From: Rhizobacter terrae
GTDB taxonomy: Bacteria; Pseudomonadota; Gammaproteobacteria; Burkholderiales; Burkholderiaceae_C
Reading direction: 5' to 3'
DNA: 64,000 bases
Assembly (NCBI RefSeq): GCF_003852895.1
Contig: NZ_QUSW01000005.1
Coordinates: 124,001 to 188,000 of the forward strand
The notes below the pieces were generated by a model. It saw only the letters and a list, made by a program, of their open reading frames with translations. It searched no databases and was not told where the DNA came from. Positions 8,183 through 15,960 of this stretch are shown in pieces. The position numbers and the translations under genes were made by a program. Numbering within the stretch: position 1 is the stretch's first letter; every line of letters starts with the position of its first letter.

Positions 8183-8695
8183 GTGTTTGCCTGCCTCGAC
8201 GTCCAGTACACCGACACCCATGCACATGCGGCCGGCCTGGTCTTCTGGGACTGGGGCAGTGCCCAGGTGCAGGCCCGCTTCACCAGCGCCACCGCCGCGG
8301 TGCAGGACTACCAGCCGGGCGAGTTCTACAAGCGCGAACTGGGGCCGCTGATGAGCATCGTGGACCAGCTGCCGCCCGACATCCACACGCTGGTCATCGA
8401 CGGCTATTGCCTGCTGTCCGAAGATGGCCGTCCGGGGCTGGGCGCGCACCTGCATGCGGCCGTGCGGCAGCGCTGTGCCATCGTGGGCGTGGCGAAGACG
8501 GCCTTCCTGTCGGCGCCGTCCATCGAAGTCCTCCGGGGCGACAGCGCGCGGCCGTTGTATGTGACGGCGCTGGGGATGCCCGTGTCGGAAGCCGCGCAGG
8601 GCGTGGCGAGCATGCATGGGCCGTATCGCATTCCCACGCTACTGAAGGCCGTGGACACCTTGGCGCGCGAACAGGCCGCCTCGCCGACCACCTGA
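8183..8695 (+). CDS. nfi: Endonuclease V-like protein, compact form
   Basis: Endonuclease V cuts DNA near deaminated bases such as inosine. In this 170-residue protein the family's acidic residues are visible: D6 in CLDVQY, E52 in YKRELGP and D73 in VIDGY, with the GVAKTAF strand at 102-108 and the C-terminal GPYRIPTLLKAVD segment. Typical bacterial enzymes have about 220 residues; here the N-terminal helical part before the first catalytic strand is missing. The start is a GTG at 8183; no in-frame upstream start with a good ribosome binding site was seen. It may be a naturally short subfamily rather than a broken gene. Confidence 0.8.
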   Translation: MFACLDVQYTDTHAHAAGLVFWDWGSAQVQARFTSATAAVQDYQPGEFYKRELGPLMSIVDQLPPDIHTLVIDGYCLLSEDGRPGLGAHLHAAVRQRCAIVGVAKTAFLSAPSIEVLRGDSARPLYVTALGMPVSEAAQGVASMHGPYRIPTLLKAVDTLAREQAASPTT

Positions 8696-8704
8696 CCGCA
8701 CGGC

Positions 8705-9190
8705 TCAACGCAGCTTGCGCCGAGGGCCTGCCACCAGCAGGCGTTGAGGCCCGGACCCCTGTTCACCCAGTTGATCGAGCGGATTGCGCAGCCGGCACCG
8801 GTCGATCGACAGGCACCCGCAGCCGATGCAGTCGTCCAGCGTGTCGCGCAGCTTCTCCAGCTGGGCGATGCGCTGGTCCAGATCGCCACGCCAGGTGTTG
8901 GACAGCCGCTTCCAGTCCGCGCGGCTGGGCGCGCCGGTGTCCGGCAGCGTGGCGAGCGCGGCCGCGATGTCCTGCAGCGAAATGCCCACCCGCTGCGCCA
9001 CGCGGATGAAGGCCACGCGCCGCAGCACCTCGCGCGCATAGCGGCGCTGGTTGCCCTCGGTGCGGTGGCTGGCGATGAGCCCCTTGGCCTCGTAGAAATG
9101 CAGCGTGGACACCGCCACGCCGCTGCGGCTGGCGACTTCGCCCACGCTCAAGGTGGTGGCGATGCCTGCGGCTTCGAGCGGATTCGTCAT
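8705..9190 (-). CDS. soxR: Redox-sensing MerR-type regulator SoxR
   Basis: The 161-residue product has a MerR winged helix at the N-terminus ([19 protein letters not shown], residues 16-34), a dimerisation helix, and the [2Fe-2S] cluster motif CIGCGC...C (C121, C124, C126, C132), which identifies SoxR. It senses redox-cycling compounds through the cluster and activates promoters with an over-long spacer. The start at 9190 ([10 protein letters not shown]) fits; an earlier frame extension would run through the operator. A palindromic SoxR box lies in the 82-base gap to the divergent monooxygenase-like gene, so that gene, and perhaps soxR itself, is its target. Confidence 0.95.
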   Translation of the reverse strand: MTNPLEAAGIATTLSVGEVASRSGVAVSTLHFYEAKGLIASHRTEGNQRRYAREVLRRVAFIRVAQRVGISLQDIAAALATLPDTGAPSRADWKRLSNTWRGDLDQRIAQLEKLRDTLDDCIGCGCLSIDRCRLRNPLDQLGEQGSGPQRLLVAGPRRKLR

Positions 9191-9203
9191 GTGCAAGAAC
9201 CTC

Positions 9204-9234
9204 TTGACCTCAACTTTACTTGAGGTTTTAGAGT
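9204..9234 (+). promoter_or_regulatory. SoxR box in a promoter with a 19-base spacer
   Basis: The near-palindrome CCTCAACTTTACTTGAGG at 9208-9225 matches the SoxR operators known in pseudomonads. TTGACC at 9204-9209 can be the -35 element and TAGAGT at 9229-9234 the -10 element; the spacer is 19 bases, the over-long spacing characteristic of SoxR-activated promoters. It reads toward the gene at 9273. Confidence 0.85.
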
Positions 9235-9272
9235 GCGTGCCATTCCATCCACCGCACACCGAAGGACGCACC

Positions 9273-9590
9273 ATGACCAGCACCTACCGCATCGACAAGT
9301 TCATCGTCCCCGAGGCCGCCATGGCCCAGTTCATGCCGCGCGTGCACCACGTGGACCGCCTGCTGGGCGAGCTGCCGGGCTGCCGGCGCAACCTGGTGCT
9401 CACGCAGACGGGCGGCACGGGGGTCTTCAATGTGGTGACCATCGTGGAGTGGGAGAGCGACGAGGCCATCCGCCACGCCCGCTCGACCATGCAAGCGCAC
9501 TACGAGCGTGAAGGCTTCGACACCGAGGCCTTCATGCGCCAGCTCGGCGTCGAGGCGGACCTCGCCTTGTACGCCGAGACCTCGGCCTGA
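9273..9590 (+). CDS. Antibiotic biosynthesis monooxygenase-like (ABM) protein
   Basis: This small 105-residue protein has the ABM ferredoxin-like fold pattern: [16 protein letters not shown] at the N-terminus, a central [10 protein letters not shown] strand, [13 protein letters not shown] helix and a short C-terminal tail. Members act as quinol monooxygenases or small-molecule oxygenases without cofactor. The ATG at 9273 follows a GAAGGA ribosome binding site. It is driven by the SoxR-box promoter, which suggests a role in detoxifying or sensing redox-active quinones or phenazine-like compounds; that role is inference. Confidence 0.85.
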   Translation: MTSTYRIDKFIVPEAAMAQFMPRVHHVDRLLGELPGCRRNLVLTQTGGTGVFNVVTIVEWESDEAIRHARSTMQAHYEREGFDTEAFMRQLGVEADLALYAETSA

Positions 9591-9665
9591 GCGACACCCG
9601 CGCAGGGTTCCGGCAAGTCGTGCACACTGGCGCCGCATGTGCGCCTGACCGCCCGGAGCCCGACG

Positions 9666-10337
9666 ATGCTGACCCTGTACTACCACCCGCTCGCTTCGTT
9701 CTGCCACAAGGTGCTGATCGCCTTGTACGAGGCGGACATCGCCTTCAAGGGCCGCGTGATCGACCTCGGCAAGGCCGAGGATCGCGACGAACTCGACGCC
9801 TTGTGGCCGGTCGGCAAATTCCCGGTGATCCGCGACGAGGTCCGCGGCCGGGTGGTGCCCGAGTCCACCATCATCATCGAGTACCTGTGCCAGCACTTCC
9901 CGTCGGCCGCCGGCCTGATGGGTGATGACAAGGACGCCACGCTGCAGGTGCGGCTGTGGGAGCGGGTGTTCGACCACTACGTGCATGTGCACATGCAGAA
10001 GATCGTCGGCGACCGGCTGCGACCCGAAGGCGAACGCGACCCGCGCGGCGTGGCCGATGCACGGGGCGTGCTGCAGGCGGCCTACGCCATGCTCGACAAG
10101 CAGCTGGCGTCAGGCCATTGGGCGGTGGGCGACAGCTTCACCATGGCCGACTGCGCGGCGGCGCCGTCGCTGTTCTACGCGCACATCCTCGAGCCGTTTC
10201 CGGCCGGCTGCCCCAGCCTGGCCGCGTACTTCGAGCGACTGATCGAGCGTCCCTCCGTGCGCCGCGTGCTGGAGGAAGCCAAGCCCTGGTTCCCGTACTT
10301 CCCGTACAAGGAACTCATGCCCAGGCGCTTCCTGTGA
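9666..10337 (+). CDS. Glutathione S-transferase family protein
   Basis: The 223-residue product has an N-terminal thioredoxin-like domain (LTLYYHPLASFCHKV, with the PESTIIIEYL glutathione-binding segment around residue 67) and an all-helical C-terminal domain with SFTMADCAAAPSLFY. These features place it in the cytosolic GST superfamily; the substrate cannot be read from the sequence. The ATG at 9666 is preferred to an earlier one at 9639 because the N-terminal beta strand starts there and CGGAG lies 9 bases before it. It may be read with the DUF3297 gene that starts 42 bases after its stop. Confidence 0.9.
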   Translation: MLTLYYHPLASFCHKVLIALYEADIAFKGRVIDLGKAEDRDELDALWPVGKFPVIRDEVRGRVVPESTIIIEYLCQHFPSAAGLMGDDKDATLQVRLWERVFDHYVHVHMQKIVGDRLRPEGERDPRGVADARGVLQAAYAMLDKQLASGHWAVGDSFTMADCAAAPSLFYAHILEPFPAGCPSLAAYFERLIERPSVRRVLEEAKPWFPYFPYKELMPRRFL

Positions 10338-10378
10338 GCGAAGACAATAGCGGCTTTGCGCTTCCTGAATCGAACCCC

Positions 10379-10630
10379 ATGACCGACGCCGCCAAGCCCC
10401 AGCCGCCGCTGCCCGACCACCTGTCCGTGGACCCGCGCAGCCCGCACCACGTCGCCGCCATCTTCGAGCACGACATCGGCATCCTCTTCAACGGAAAGGA
10501 ACGCTCCGACGTGGAGGAATACTGCATCAGCGAAGGCTGGATCAAGGTGCCCGCCGGCCGCGCGCTGGACCGCAAGGGCCACCCGCTGATGATCAAGCTC
10601 AAGGGCAAGGTCGAAGCGTTCTACCGCTGA
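10379..10630 (+). CDS. DUF3297 family small protein
   Basis: This 83-residue protein (MTDAAKPQPPLPDHLSVDP, then HDIGILFNGKERSDVEEYCISEGW and a basic KLKGKVEAFYR end) matches the highly conserved DUF3297 family found across proteobacteria. The family has no known function; its length and pattern are complete. It follows the GST gene on the same strand and ends 16 bases before the convergent diguanylate cyclase gene. It is short, soluble and has no signal peptide or membrane segment. Confidence 0.88.
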   Translation: MTDAAKPQPPLPDHLSVDPRSPHHVAAIFEHDIGILFNGKERSDVEEYCISEGWIKVPAGRALDRKGHPLMIKLKGKVEAFYR

Positions 10631-10646
10631 CCTTCTTCGGCCCGTC

Positions 10647-12554
10647 TCAGGCCCGCCGTGCCGATGGCGGGCGCGGCGCCACCTCGCTGCTCTCCACCCG
10701 GTTGCGCCCCAGCGCCTTGGCCTGGTAGAGCATCTCGTCGGCCGCGCGGTAGAGCGATTCCGCATCGATCTGCGCGCGCGCCACATCGCTGCACCAGGCC
10801 AGGCCGAAGGACGCGGTGACCACGCCGCCTTCGTTCCTCTCGTGCGGCAAGCCCAGTGCATGGATGGACGTGCGCAGCTCCTCGATGAAGCGGTCGCCCA
10901 GCGTATGGTCGGCCGATGAGATGAGCAGCGCGAACTCCTCGCCGCCCACGCGGTAGAGCCGGTCCACCGAGCGCTTCAGGTGCCTGGACACCGTGGAGCT
11001 CACGCGCCGCAGCACCTCGTCGCCGGCCGGGTGGCCGTAGCGGTCGTTGTAGCCCTTGAAGTGGTCCAGGTCGAACAGGCACAGGCCGATGGCATCGTCC
11101 GATCGGCGGGCCTGCGCGATGCGCTCGGCGAGCTGCTCCTGGAAGTGGCGGCGGTTGTAGGCGCCCGTCAGCTCGTCGGTGATGGACAAGGTGGTCAGCC
11201 GCTGGTTGGCCGATTCCAGCTCCAGCGTGCGCTCCTGCACCAGCCGCCCGAGCTCGTCGTTGAGCAGCGCCTGCGCCTCGCGTGCCTGCTGCTCGGCGTG
11301 CAGCTTGTCGGCCTTCATGCGGTTCATGCCTTCGGCCAGCGCGATGGCGATGAACAAGGCTTCGAGCACCGAGCCGATGGCCACGCCGTAGGCCAGCAGC
11401 GGGTGGTCGGGCAGCGCCGACTCCAGCCTCAGGCGCTCGGCCAGCAGGCCCGTCAGCATGCAGGTGCTGCCTGCGAGGAAGTAGCGGGTGTGCCGCATGC
11501 CTACCCGCCAGGCCCACACGCTCATGCCCATCACGAAAGCGATGCTCAGCATGGTGGCGGGCATGGCGAGCTTCAGCGTGCCGCTGTAGGAGCCCATCAG
11601 CGCCATCGGCAGCGGCACGGCGTTCAGCGCCAGCACGGCCCAGCAGGTCCGTTGCAGCCAGGGATGCTGGACCAGCAGCGTCTTCAGGTTGGACATCAGC
11701 ATCAGGCCGAACAGCACCGCGCTCATCGAATAGCACAGCAGCAGGCCCTGGTTGATCCAGTCCGGCGGCAGCGCGGTGAAGTACTGCGAGGCGTGGCCTT
11801 CCATCGCAAAGCGCGTGGCCACGAGGAACCCGAGGTAGCACACGTACCACGCGAAGGCAGCGTCGCGGGTGCTGCCCAGCAGGCACAGGTGGTACAGCAG
11901 CAGGATGAGCAGTGCGCCGTAGTACAGCCCGCACAGCAGCGTGTGCCGCTGCGTGTCCTGCTGGAACACCGGTTCGCTCAGCAGCGCCATGGGCAGCAGG
12001 CCGAAGTAGCCGTCGTGCGAGTCCAGGCGGATCAGCACCTGTGCCGATTCGCCGGGCGCCAGCGTGATCGGGAAGGCGAAGCCGTGGTACTGAATGGCCC
12101 GCGTGCCGTAGGGCAGGCGATCGCCGGTGTGGATGGATTGGCGGGGCTGGCCTGGCCGGATGAGGTTGAACTCGATGTCATCCAGCCGCGGGTTCTGCAG
12201 GTCGAGGATTCGGGTGATGGCTGCGCTCTCGGGGTTGGCCACCCGAAGGCGCAGCCACCAGGCGGAGGTGGAGTGCCCGAGGTTGAGCACGTGGCGCTGC
12301 GTCGTCCATCCGTAGGTGCTTTCATCGACCTGGGCTGCCGTGAGCGTGCGGCTCGGGTCTTCGAAGATCTCGTAGTGGCCGGCGAGCGCGAGGCGGCTGC
12401 TGCCCTCGCGCAGGGCGACGGCAGCCGGTGCGGCCTGCGCGGCACCGCACAGGCACAGCAGCATCCAGCCGAGCAGCAGGTGCAGCCACGGCAGCAGTGA
12501 GGTTTGGAAAAGGGGAGATGACCGCATCGGGTACGGCTTCAAGAGACGGGACAT
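10647..12554 (-). CDS. Diguanylate cyclase with 7TMR-DISM sensor
   Basis: This membrane protein of 635 residues would make c-di-GMP. It has an N-terminal signal/anchor segment, an extracellular 7TMR-DISM beta-sandwich (about 40-180), seven membrane helices (about 200-395), a short coiled coil (about 400-460) and a GGDEF domain with the active motif GGEEF at about 537-541 and SITDELTGAYNRRHF at its start. No EAL domain and no obvious RxxD inhibitory site were noted. The start at 12554 (MSRLLKPYPM) has an AAGGCGGG site upstream and lies 11 bases after the stop of the preceding gene, so the two may be co-transcribed. Confidence 0.9.
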   Translation of the reverse strand: MSRLLKPYPMRSSPLFQTSLLPWLHLLLGWMLLCLCGAAQAAPAAVALREGSSRLALAGHYEIFEDPSRTLTAAQVDESTYGWTTQRHVLNLGHSTSAWWLRLRVANPESAAITRILDLQNPRLDDIEFNLIRPGQPRQSIHTGDRLPYGTRAIQYHGFAFPITLAPGESAQVLIRLDSHDGYFGLLPMALLSEPVFQQDTQRHTLLCGLYYGALLILLLYHLCLLGSTRDAAFAWYVCYLGFLVATRFAMEGHASQYFTALPPDWINQGLLLCYSMSAVLFGLMLMSNLKTLLVQHPWLQRTCWAVLALNAVPLPMALMGSYSGTLKLAMPATMLSIAFVMGMSVWAWRVGMRHTRYFLAGSTCMLTGLLAERLRLESALPDHPLLAYGVAIGSVLEALFIAIALAEGMNRMKADKLHAEQQAREAQALLNDELGRLVQERTLELESANQRLTTLSITDELTGAYNRRHFQEQLAERIAQARRSDDAIGLCLFDLDHFKGYNDRYGHPAGDEVLRRVSSTVSRHLKRSVDRLYRVGGEEFALLISSADHTLGDRFIEELRTSIHALGLPHERNEGGVVTASFGLAWCSDVARAQIDAESLYRAADEMLYQAKALGRNRVESSEVAPRPPSARRA

Positions 12555-12565
12555 CGCAACCCGCC

Positions 12566-13204
12566 TTATCGGCTGCCCGGGCGTGAACTTGAGTCGGTTC
12601 GGGGCTTCAGCCACTGCACCGCCTGCTGCAGATCGTGCAGGGGCTGGTGGCCGGTGAGTTGTTTCGTGAGGGACTGCTCGAATGCGAGCGAGCCCTTGCC
12701 CGTGCAGGTGAGCACCACCGGCTGCCAGAAGCGCTCGCCCGAGGGCGGCCGCATCGGGAACAGCGCGACGAGGTCGGTGCAGCCGTCATCGTTCACGTCG
12801 GTGAAGCGCAAGGCGGGTTCGCCGTCGCAGGACCACGGCGGATCGTCGGCGGCACCGGCGAGGGCGTCGATGACGGGCACGTCGGCATGCTGGGATGTGG
12901 CGCTCGCCGACTTCACTACCAGCGCGCAGTGCGCGTCGCCGCCCGACTGCGGCCACCACGACAGCGACATCACCTGCACCGGTACATCGCCCAGCTTCAC
13001 GACGAAGGCTTGCCGGCGATGGAACTCGAAGCGCAGCGGCGATTCATCGTGCGCAGCCAGGCGTGCATGGCGAACGGCGGTCTCGCCTGCCAGCGCCAGG
13101 GCCTCCATCTGCGCCTGCGCCAGAGGCTTGGCCGGCTGCGCCGCCTCGGCCAGCGACGCGCCGATCACCAGCGCCAGGCCCAGGCGCCGCAAGGTCGATG
13201 CCAC
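12566..13204 (-). CDS. Secreted protein, candidate immunity partner of the peptidoglycan hydrolase upstream
   Basis: With a GTG start at 13204 the 212-residue product has a signal peptide (GLALVIGASLAEA, cleavage about residue 22) and a periplasmic domain containing a calcium-binding-like FTDVNDDGCTDLVALFP segment similar to FG-GAP/VCBS loops, and three cysteines. The start lies 4 bases after the stop of the LysM-CHAP-muramidase gene, so the two are translationally linked. A periplasmic protein encoded directly after a peptidoglycan-cutting enzyme fits an immunity role; this is inference from context only. An upstream ATG at 13267 would lie within the hydrolase gene and give an Arg/Thr-rich leader, so it is rejected. 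Confidence 0.7.
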   Translation of the reverse strand: MASTLRRLGLALVIGASLAEAAQPAKPLAQAQMEALALAGETAVRHARLAAHDESPLRFEFHRRQAFVVKLGDVPVQVMSLSWWPQSGGDAHCALVVKSASATSQHADVPVIDALAGAADDPPWSCDGEPALRFTDVNDDGCTDLVALFPMRPPSGERFWQPVVLTCTGKGSLAFEQSLTKQLTGHQPLHDLQQAVQWLKPRTDSSSRPGSR

Positions 13205-13208
13205 CCGG

Positions 13209-14693
13209 TCAGTGCGCAAACTTCGCGTAGGCCGCTGCCATCTTCGAGTCGTAGTGGTTCTGCGCATAGCCCGCGCCGTTGTAGCGGTAGGCGAAGCTGG
13301 CCCAGTCGTGGTTGCGCAGTGCGGTGAGCAGCTTGGAATCGGTGCGGATGAAGGCCGCGAAGGCGTCGAGCTGCTTGCCCTCGCCGGACTTCATCGCCGC
13401 CATGAAGGCCTGCGGCGTGGGGTAGCCCACGCGCTGGTGGTTGAAGCCCATCACCTGGAAGCGTCCCCACGAGGTCGCCTTGATGGCCGCGGCCGGGTCC
13501 AGCTTGTAGGCGGCCTCGAACCGCTCCCATTGATGCTCGCCGCCCGCACCGTACAGCGACCGGTTCCAGGTCGGGCTGGAGAGGTTGGGGTTGGATCGAT
13601 CGAAACGCCCACCCGTCTCGCGGTGGAAGATGTGCGCCTCGAAGAGGATCTTCGGCTTGCCCGACGGCAGCATGCCGCTGCCCGAGGACTCGACGTCGGC
13701 CACGGCCTTGATGGCCGCGACGTCCACGCCCAGGTCGCGGGCGACACGCTGGTAGTCGGCCTCGCTGATGCCCTTGCCGCCGCCCGTGGGTGTGGACGGC
13801 GATGCAGCCGCGGCAGCCGGCGGCCGGCGCACCGCCACCACCTCGTAGCTGCCGGTGCTGAAGGTCGACTCCTTCACGCGGTTGCTCTGGTTGCCGCCCA
13901 GCAGCGTGAACTGGTGGCCATTCGTTCGCACGAGGAAGCCCACGTGCTCCTGGCCGGTGGACCGGTTGCGGATCACCACCACGTCGCCCTCGCGGCCCTG
14001 TGACAGGCCATTCACCTTCTGGCCCCAGTGCGCCCAGCTGATGGCAGCCGCGCTGTCGGTGCCCTTGAAGCCGGCCTTCTCCAGCGTCCAGTTCACGAAC
14101 GACGAGCACCACGGCGTTTCGTCGTTCTTCGCATGCAGCGTGGTGGTCTGGTGGTACTGGACGATGCGCGGGTTGTTGCGCGAGCCGGCGATCTCGGCCT
14201 GGCCCATCTCGCCGCGGGCGATGGCCATCCAGTTGCCCGTGGGGTGGCCCGGTTGTGGTGTGCCGCTCGGGGTGGGCGAGGTGCCGCCCGTCGAACCGTG
14301 GCCGGAGGCACCAGGCAGCCGAAGCAGCTGTCCGGCGTAGATCTGGTTCGGGTTGCGGATGCCGTTGAGCCGCACCAGCGTGGCGATGTCGGTGTTGAAG
14401 CTGCGCGCGAGCTGCGAAAGCGTCTCGCCGGGGCGGATGAGGTGCGTGGCGGGCTGCCCACTGCTGCTCTCGCCATGCGATGCGGGAGGAATGTGCAGCG
14501 TGTCGCCGGCATAGATGCGGTCCGGGTCGTGGATCTGCGGATTGGCCCGCATGATCGCCTCGACGCTCACGCCGTGCGCCGCTGCGATGCCCGACAGCGT
14601 CTCGCCGTGGCGGATGTGATGCACGGTGCCGCCGCCATCGAATGCGGCGAGCGGGCTGTGGCGGACGGCGGACGTGGACTGCAAGGTCGTCAT
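13209..14693 (-). CDS. LysM-CHAP-N-acetylmuramidase peptidoglycan hydrolase
   Basis: The 494-residue protein has two LysM repeats (about 24-69 and 83-127), a Pro/Gly/Ser-rich linker, a CHAP-type cysteine amidase/peptidase domain (about 155-290; nucleophile C196 in TPWCSSF, H250 in GQEHVGF) and a C-terminal N-acetylmuramidase domain of the DUF3380 type (about 315-494; ESSGSGMLPSGKP and ILFEAHIFHR). It thus carries two activities against peptidoglycan. No signal peptide is present, so it must leave the cytoplasm by phage-type lysis or a type VI or similar secretion route. A secreted protein is encoded immediately downstream, which resembles an effector-immunity pair. No secretion apparatus or phage genes are visible nearby. 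Confidence 0.88.
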   Translation of the reverse strand: MTTLQSTSAVRHSPLAAFDGGGTVHHIRHGETLSGIAAAHGVSVEAIMRANPQIHDPDRIYAGDTLHIPPASHGESSSGQPATHLIRPGETLSQLARSFNTDIATLVRLNGIRNPNQIYAGQLLRLPGASGHGSTGGTSPTPSGTPQPGHPTGNWMAIARGEMGQAEIAGSRNNPRIVQYHQTTTLHAKNDETPWCSSFVNWTLEKAGFKGTDSAAAISWAHWGQKVNGLSQGREGDVVVIRNRSTGQEHVGFLVRTNGHQFTLLGGNQSNRVKESTFSTGSYEVVAVRRPPAAAAASPSTPTGGGKGISEADYQRVARDLGVDVAAIKAVADVESSGSGMLPSGKPKILFEAHIFHRETGGRFDRSNPNLSSPTWNRSLYGAGGEHQWERFEAAYKLDPAAAIKATSWGRFQVMGFNHQRVGYPTPQAFMAAMKSGEGKQLDAFAAFIRTDSKLLTALRNHDWASFAYRYNGAGYAQNHYDSKMAAAYAKFAH

Positions 14694-14840
14694 GGCGGCG
14701 CACTCCTGGGACGCAAGAGGGTGCAGGCTAGGCCGTGGGAATTCCCGAAGACAGATGGTGCGTGCCCTGGCTAGGGTGTGCCCTAGCTGTCCGTTGCCGG
14801 CCGCAAAGGCCCCGCCACAGGGTTGTTCGAGACCGGGTGG

Positions 14841-15041
14841 TACACTCTGGGCCTTCGACGCGTCTGGTGCCGATGCTTCACAGAGCAGGCCGGATGCGCT
14901 GAGATCACGAGTTGATCTCCTTCCTCACCAGCCCCTGTTGATTGGCAACCTCGGCGTCTGGTGGCCCCTGTCCCGCAGCGACTACCCCTGCTGGACAGCC
15001 GCGCGGGACAGAGCTCATCCGCCGCCAGCGTGCCCCAGGGC
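14841..15041 (+). promoter_or_regulatory. Extended -10 promoter and structured leader upstream of the infA/cold-shock cluster
   Basis: TACACT at 14841-14846 preceded by TGG is an extended -10 element. The following leader holds three hairpins: GAGATCA/TGATCTC (14901-14907 with 14913-14919), CACCAG/CTGGTG (14926-14931 with 14958-14963) and CTGTCCCGC/GCGGGACAG (14968-14976 with 15003-15011). A separate CTAGGG/CCCTAG hairpin lies upstream at 14771-14786. The whole gap 14694-15041 holds no gene. A long structured leader before cold-shock and initiation-factor genes suggests post-transcriptional control. Confidence 0.45.
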
Positions 15042-15347
15042 ATGCCCTCTTTGACCCCCGGCCGCCCCGATGACGGGCCCGGCCACGAAAGACTTTTTAT
15101 CCATACCTCCATCCAGGTCGGGAGATACCTCGTTTCTCCCTTGACCCGCCCGGTCGGCAGCGGCCGCTACGAGGCCTCGGTCTCCATCCGTTCCGGCTCA
15201 GGCCGCGCCACGCACGACCGCGTGCTGCGGCTGAACAACGTGTTTGATTCACGTGAAGAAGCGGCAGACCACGCGCGAGCGCAGGGCCTTGCCTACATCG
15301 GTGCGCCGCCAGCGCGCGCCGCCCATCGATCCACCTTTGAGGAGTGA
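15042..15347 (+). CDS. Conserved small protein of the infA/cold-shock cluster, unknown function
   Basis: The conserved-looking part is [18 protein letters not shown] followed by [12 protein letters not shown], a [18 protein letters not shown] segment and a short tail, about 85 residues in all. It has no signal peptide or membrane segment and I cannot name the family. The start is uncertain: the ATG at 15042 is the nearest in-frame standard codon but adds about 17 residues before the conserved part, so a non-ATG start closer to 15090 is possible. The stop is 4 bases before the infA start, so the two are probably translated together. Confidence 0.6.
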   Translation: MPSLTPGRPDDGPGHERLFIHTSIQVGRYLVSPLTRPVGSGRYEASVSIRSGSGRATHDRVLRLNNVFDSREEAADHARAQGLAYIGAPPARAAHRSTFEE

Positions 15348-15351
15348 GCGT

Positions 15352-15615
15352 TTGGCCAAGGAAGAACTCATCGAGATGCACGGTGTCGTGAACGAAATCC
15401 TCCCGGACTCACGATTCCGGGTGACCCTCGAAAACGGGCACACCCTCATTGCCTACACCGCGGGCAAGATGCGCAAGCATCACATCCGCATCCTCGCCGG
15501 CGACAACGTCTCACTGGAACTCTCGCCCTACGACCTGAGCAAGGGGCGCATCACGTTCCGCCACCTCGAACGCCGCGGTCCGCCGTCGGCGTCGAGGTAC
15601 ACGCCGCGCCGATGA
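15352..15615 (+). CDS. infA: Translation initiation factor IF-1, second copy type
   Basis: The 87-residue product ([19 protein letters not shown], then [20 protein letters not shown], then [15 protein letters not shown]) is a clear S1/OB-fold IF-1, which binds the 30S A site during initiation. It starts with TTG at 15352, 7 bases after a GAGGAG ribosome binding site. The C-terminus is extended by a basic [14 protein letters not shown] tail beyond the usual 72 residues. Placement beside a cold-shock gene rather than in the ribosomal protein operon marks it as the accessory infA copy known in Burkholderiales. Its stop overlaps an in-frame extension of the downstream cold-shock ORF. Confidence 0.9.
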   Translation: MAKEELIEMHGVVNEILPDSRFRVTLENGHTLIAYTAGKMRKHHIRILAGDNVSLELSPYDLSKGRITFRHLERRGPPSASRYTPRR

Positions 15616-15725
15616 ATCGCGGCACTGACTCCATTCAAGACTTCAGCGTCCACGTCGGATCGCTGCTGACCCGCACCAGCGACAGCTGGGGCATTTACTC
15701 CACCCACTTAATCAGGGATGACGAC

Positions 15726-15935
15726 ATGACCACCGAAACTGGTACCGTGAAATGGTTCAACGAGGGCAAGGGCTTCGGCTTCATTGCGCCCGACAACGGC
15801 GGCAAGGATCTCTTTGCGCACTTCAAGGAAATCCTGGGCGACGGCTTCAAGACGTTGCTGGAAAACCAGCGCGTGCAGTTCGAAGTGACCCAGGGCCAGA
15901 AGGGTCCCCAGGCCTCGAAGATCCGCACGCTTTGA
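15726..15935 (+). CDS. Cold-shock domain protein (CspA family)
   Basis: This 69-residue protein is a complete cold-shock domain: [19 protein letters not shown] at the N-terminus contains the RNP1 motif KGFGFI, and DLFAHFKEI contains the RNP2-like motif. It binds single-stranded RNA and DNA as an RNA chaperone. The ATG at 15726 is chosen because it gives the standard family length and is preceded by AGGGATG; the frame is open back to 15612 but the added residues are not family-like. It closes a cluster with the small conserved gene and infA, and ends 25 bases before a convergent gene. Confidence 0.95.
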   Translation: MTTETGTVKWFNEGKGFGFIAPDNGGKDLFAHFKEILGDGFKTLLENQRVQFEVTQGQKGPQASKIRTL

Positions 15936-15960
15936 CGGGCAGCGCCGACTGCGCCTGGCT

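Noticed and set aside
9191-9283. A longer N-terminus for soxR starting at 9283
   Set aside because: It would run through the SoxR box and promoter; the normal SoxR length starts at 9190.
13205-13267. An ATG start at 13267 for the secreted partner gene
   Set aside because: It lies inside the peptidoglycan hydrolase gene and gives an Arg/Thr-rich leader before the signal peptide; the GTG at 13204 gives a normal one.
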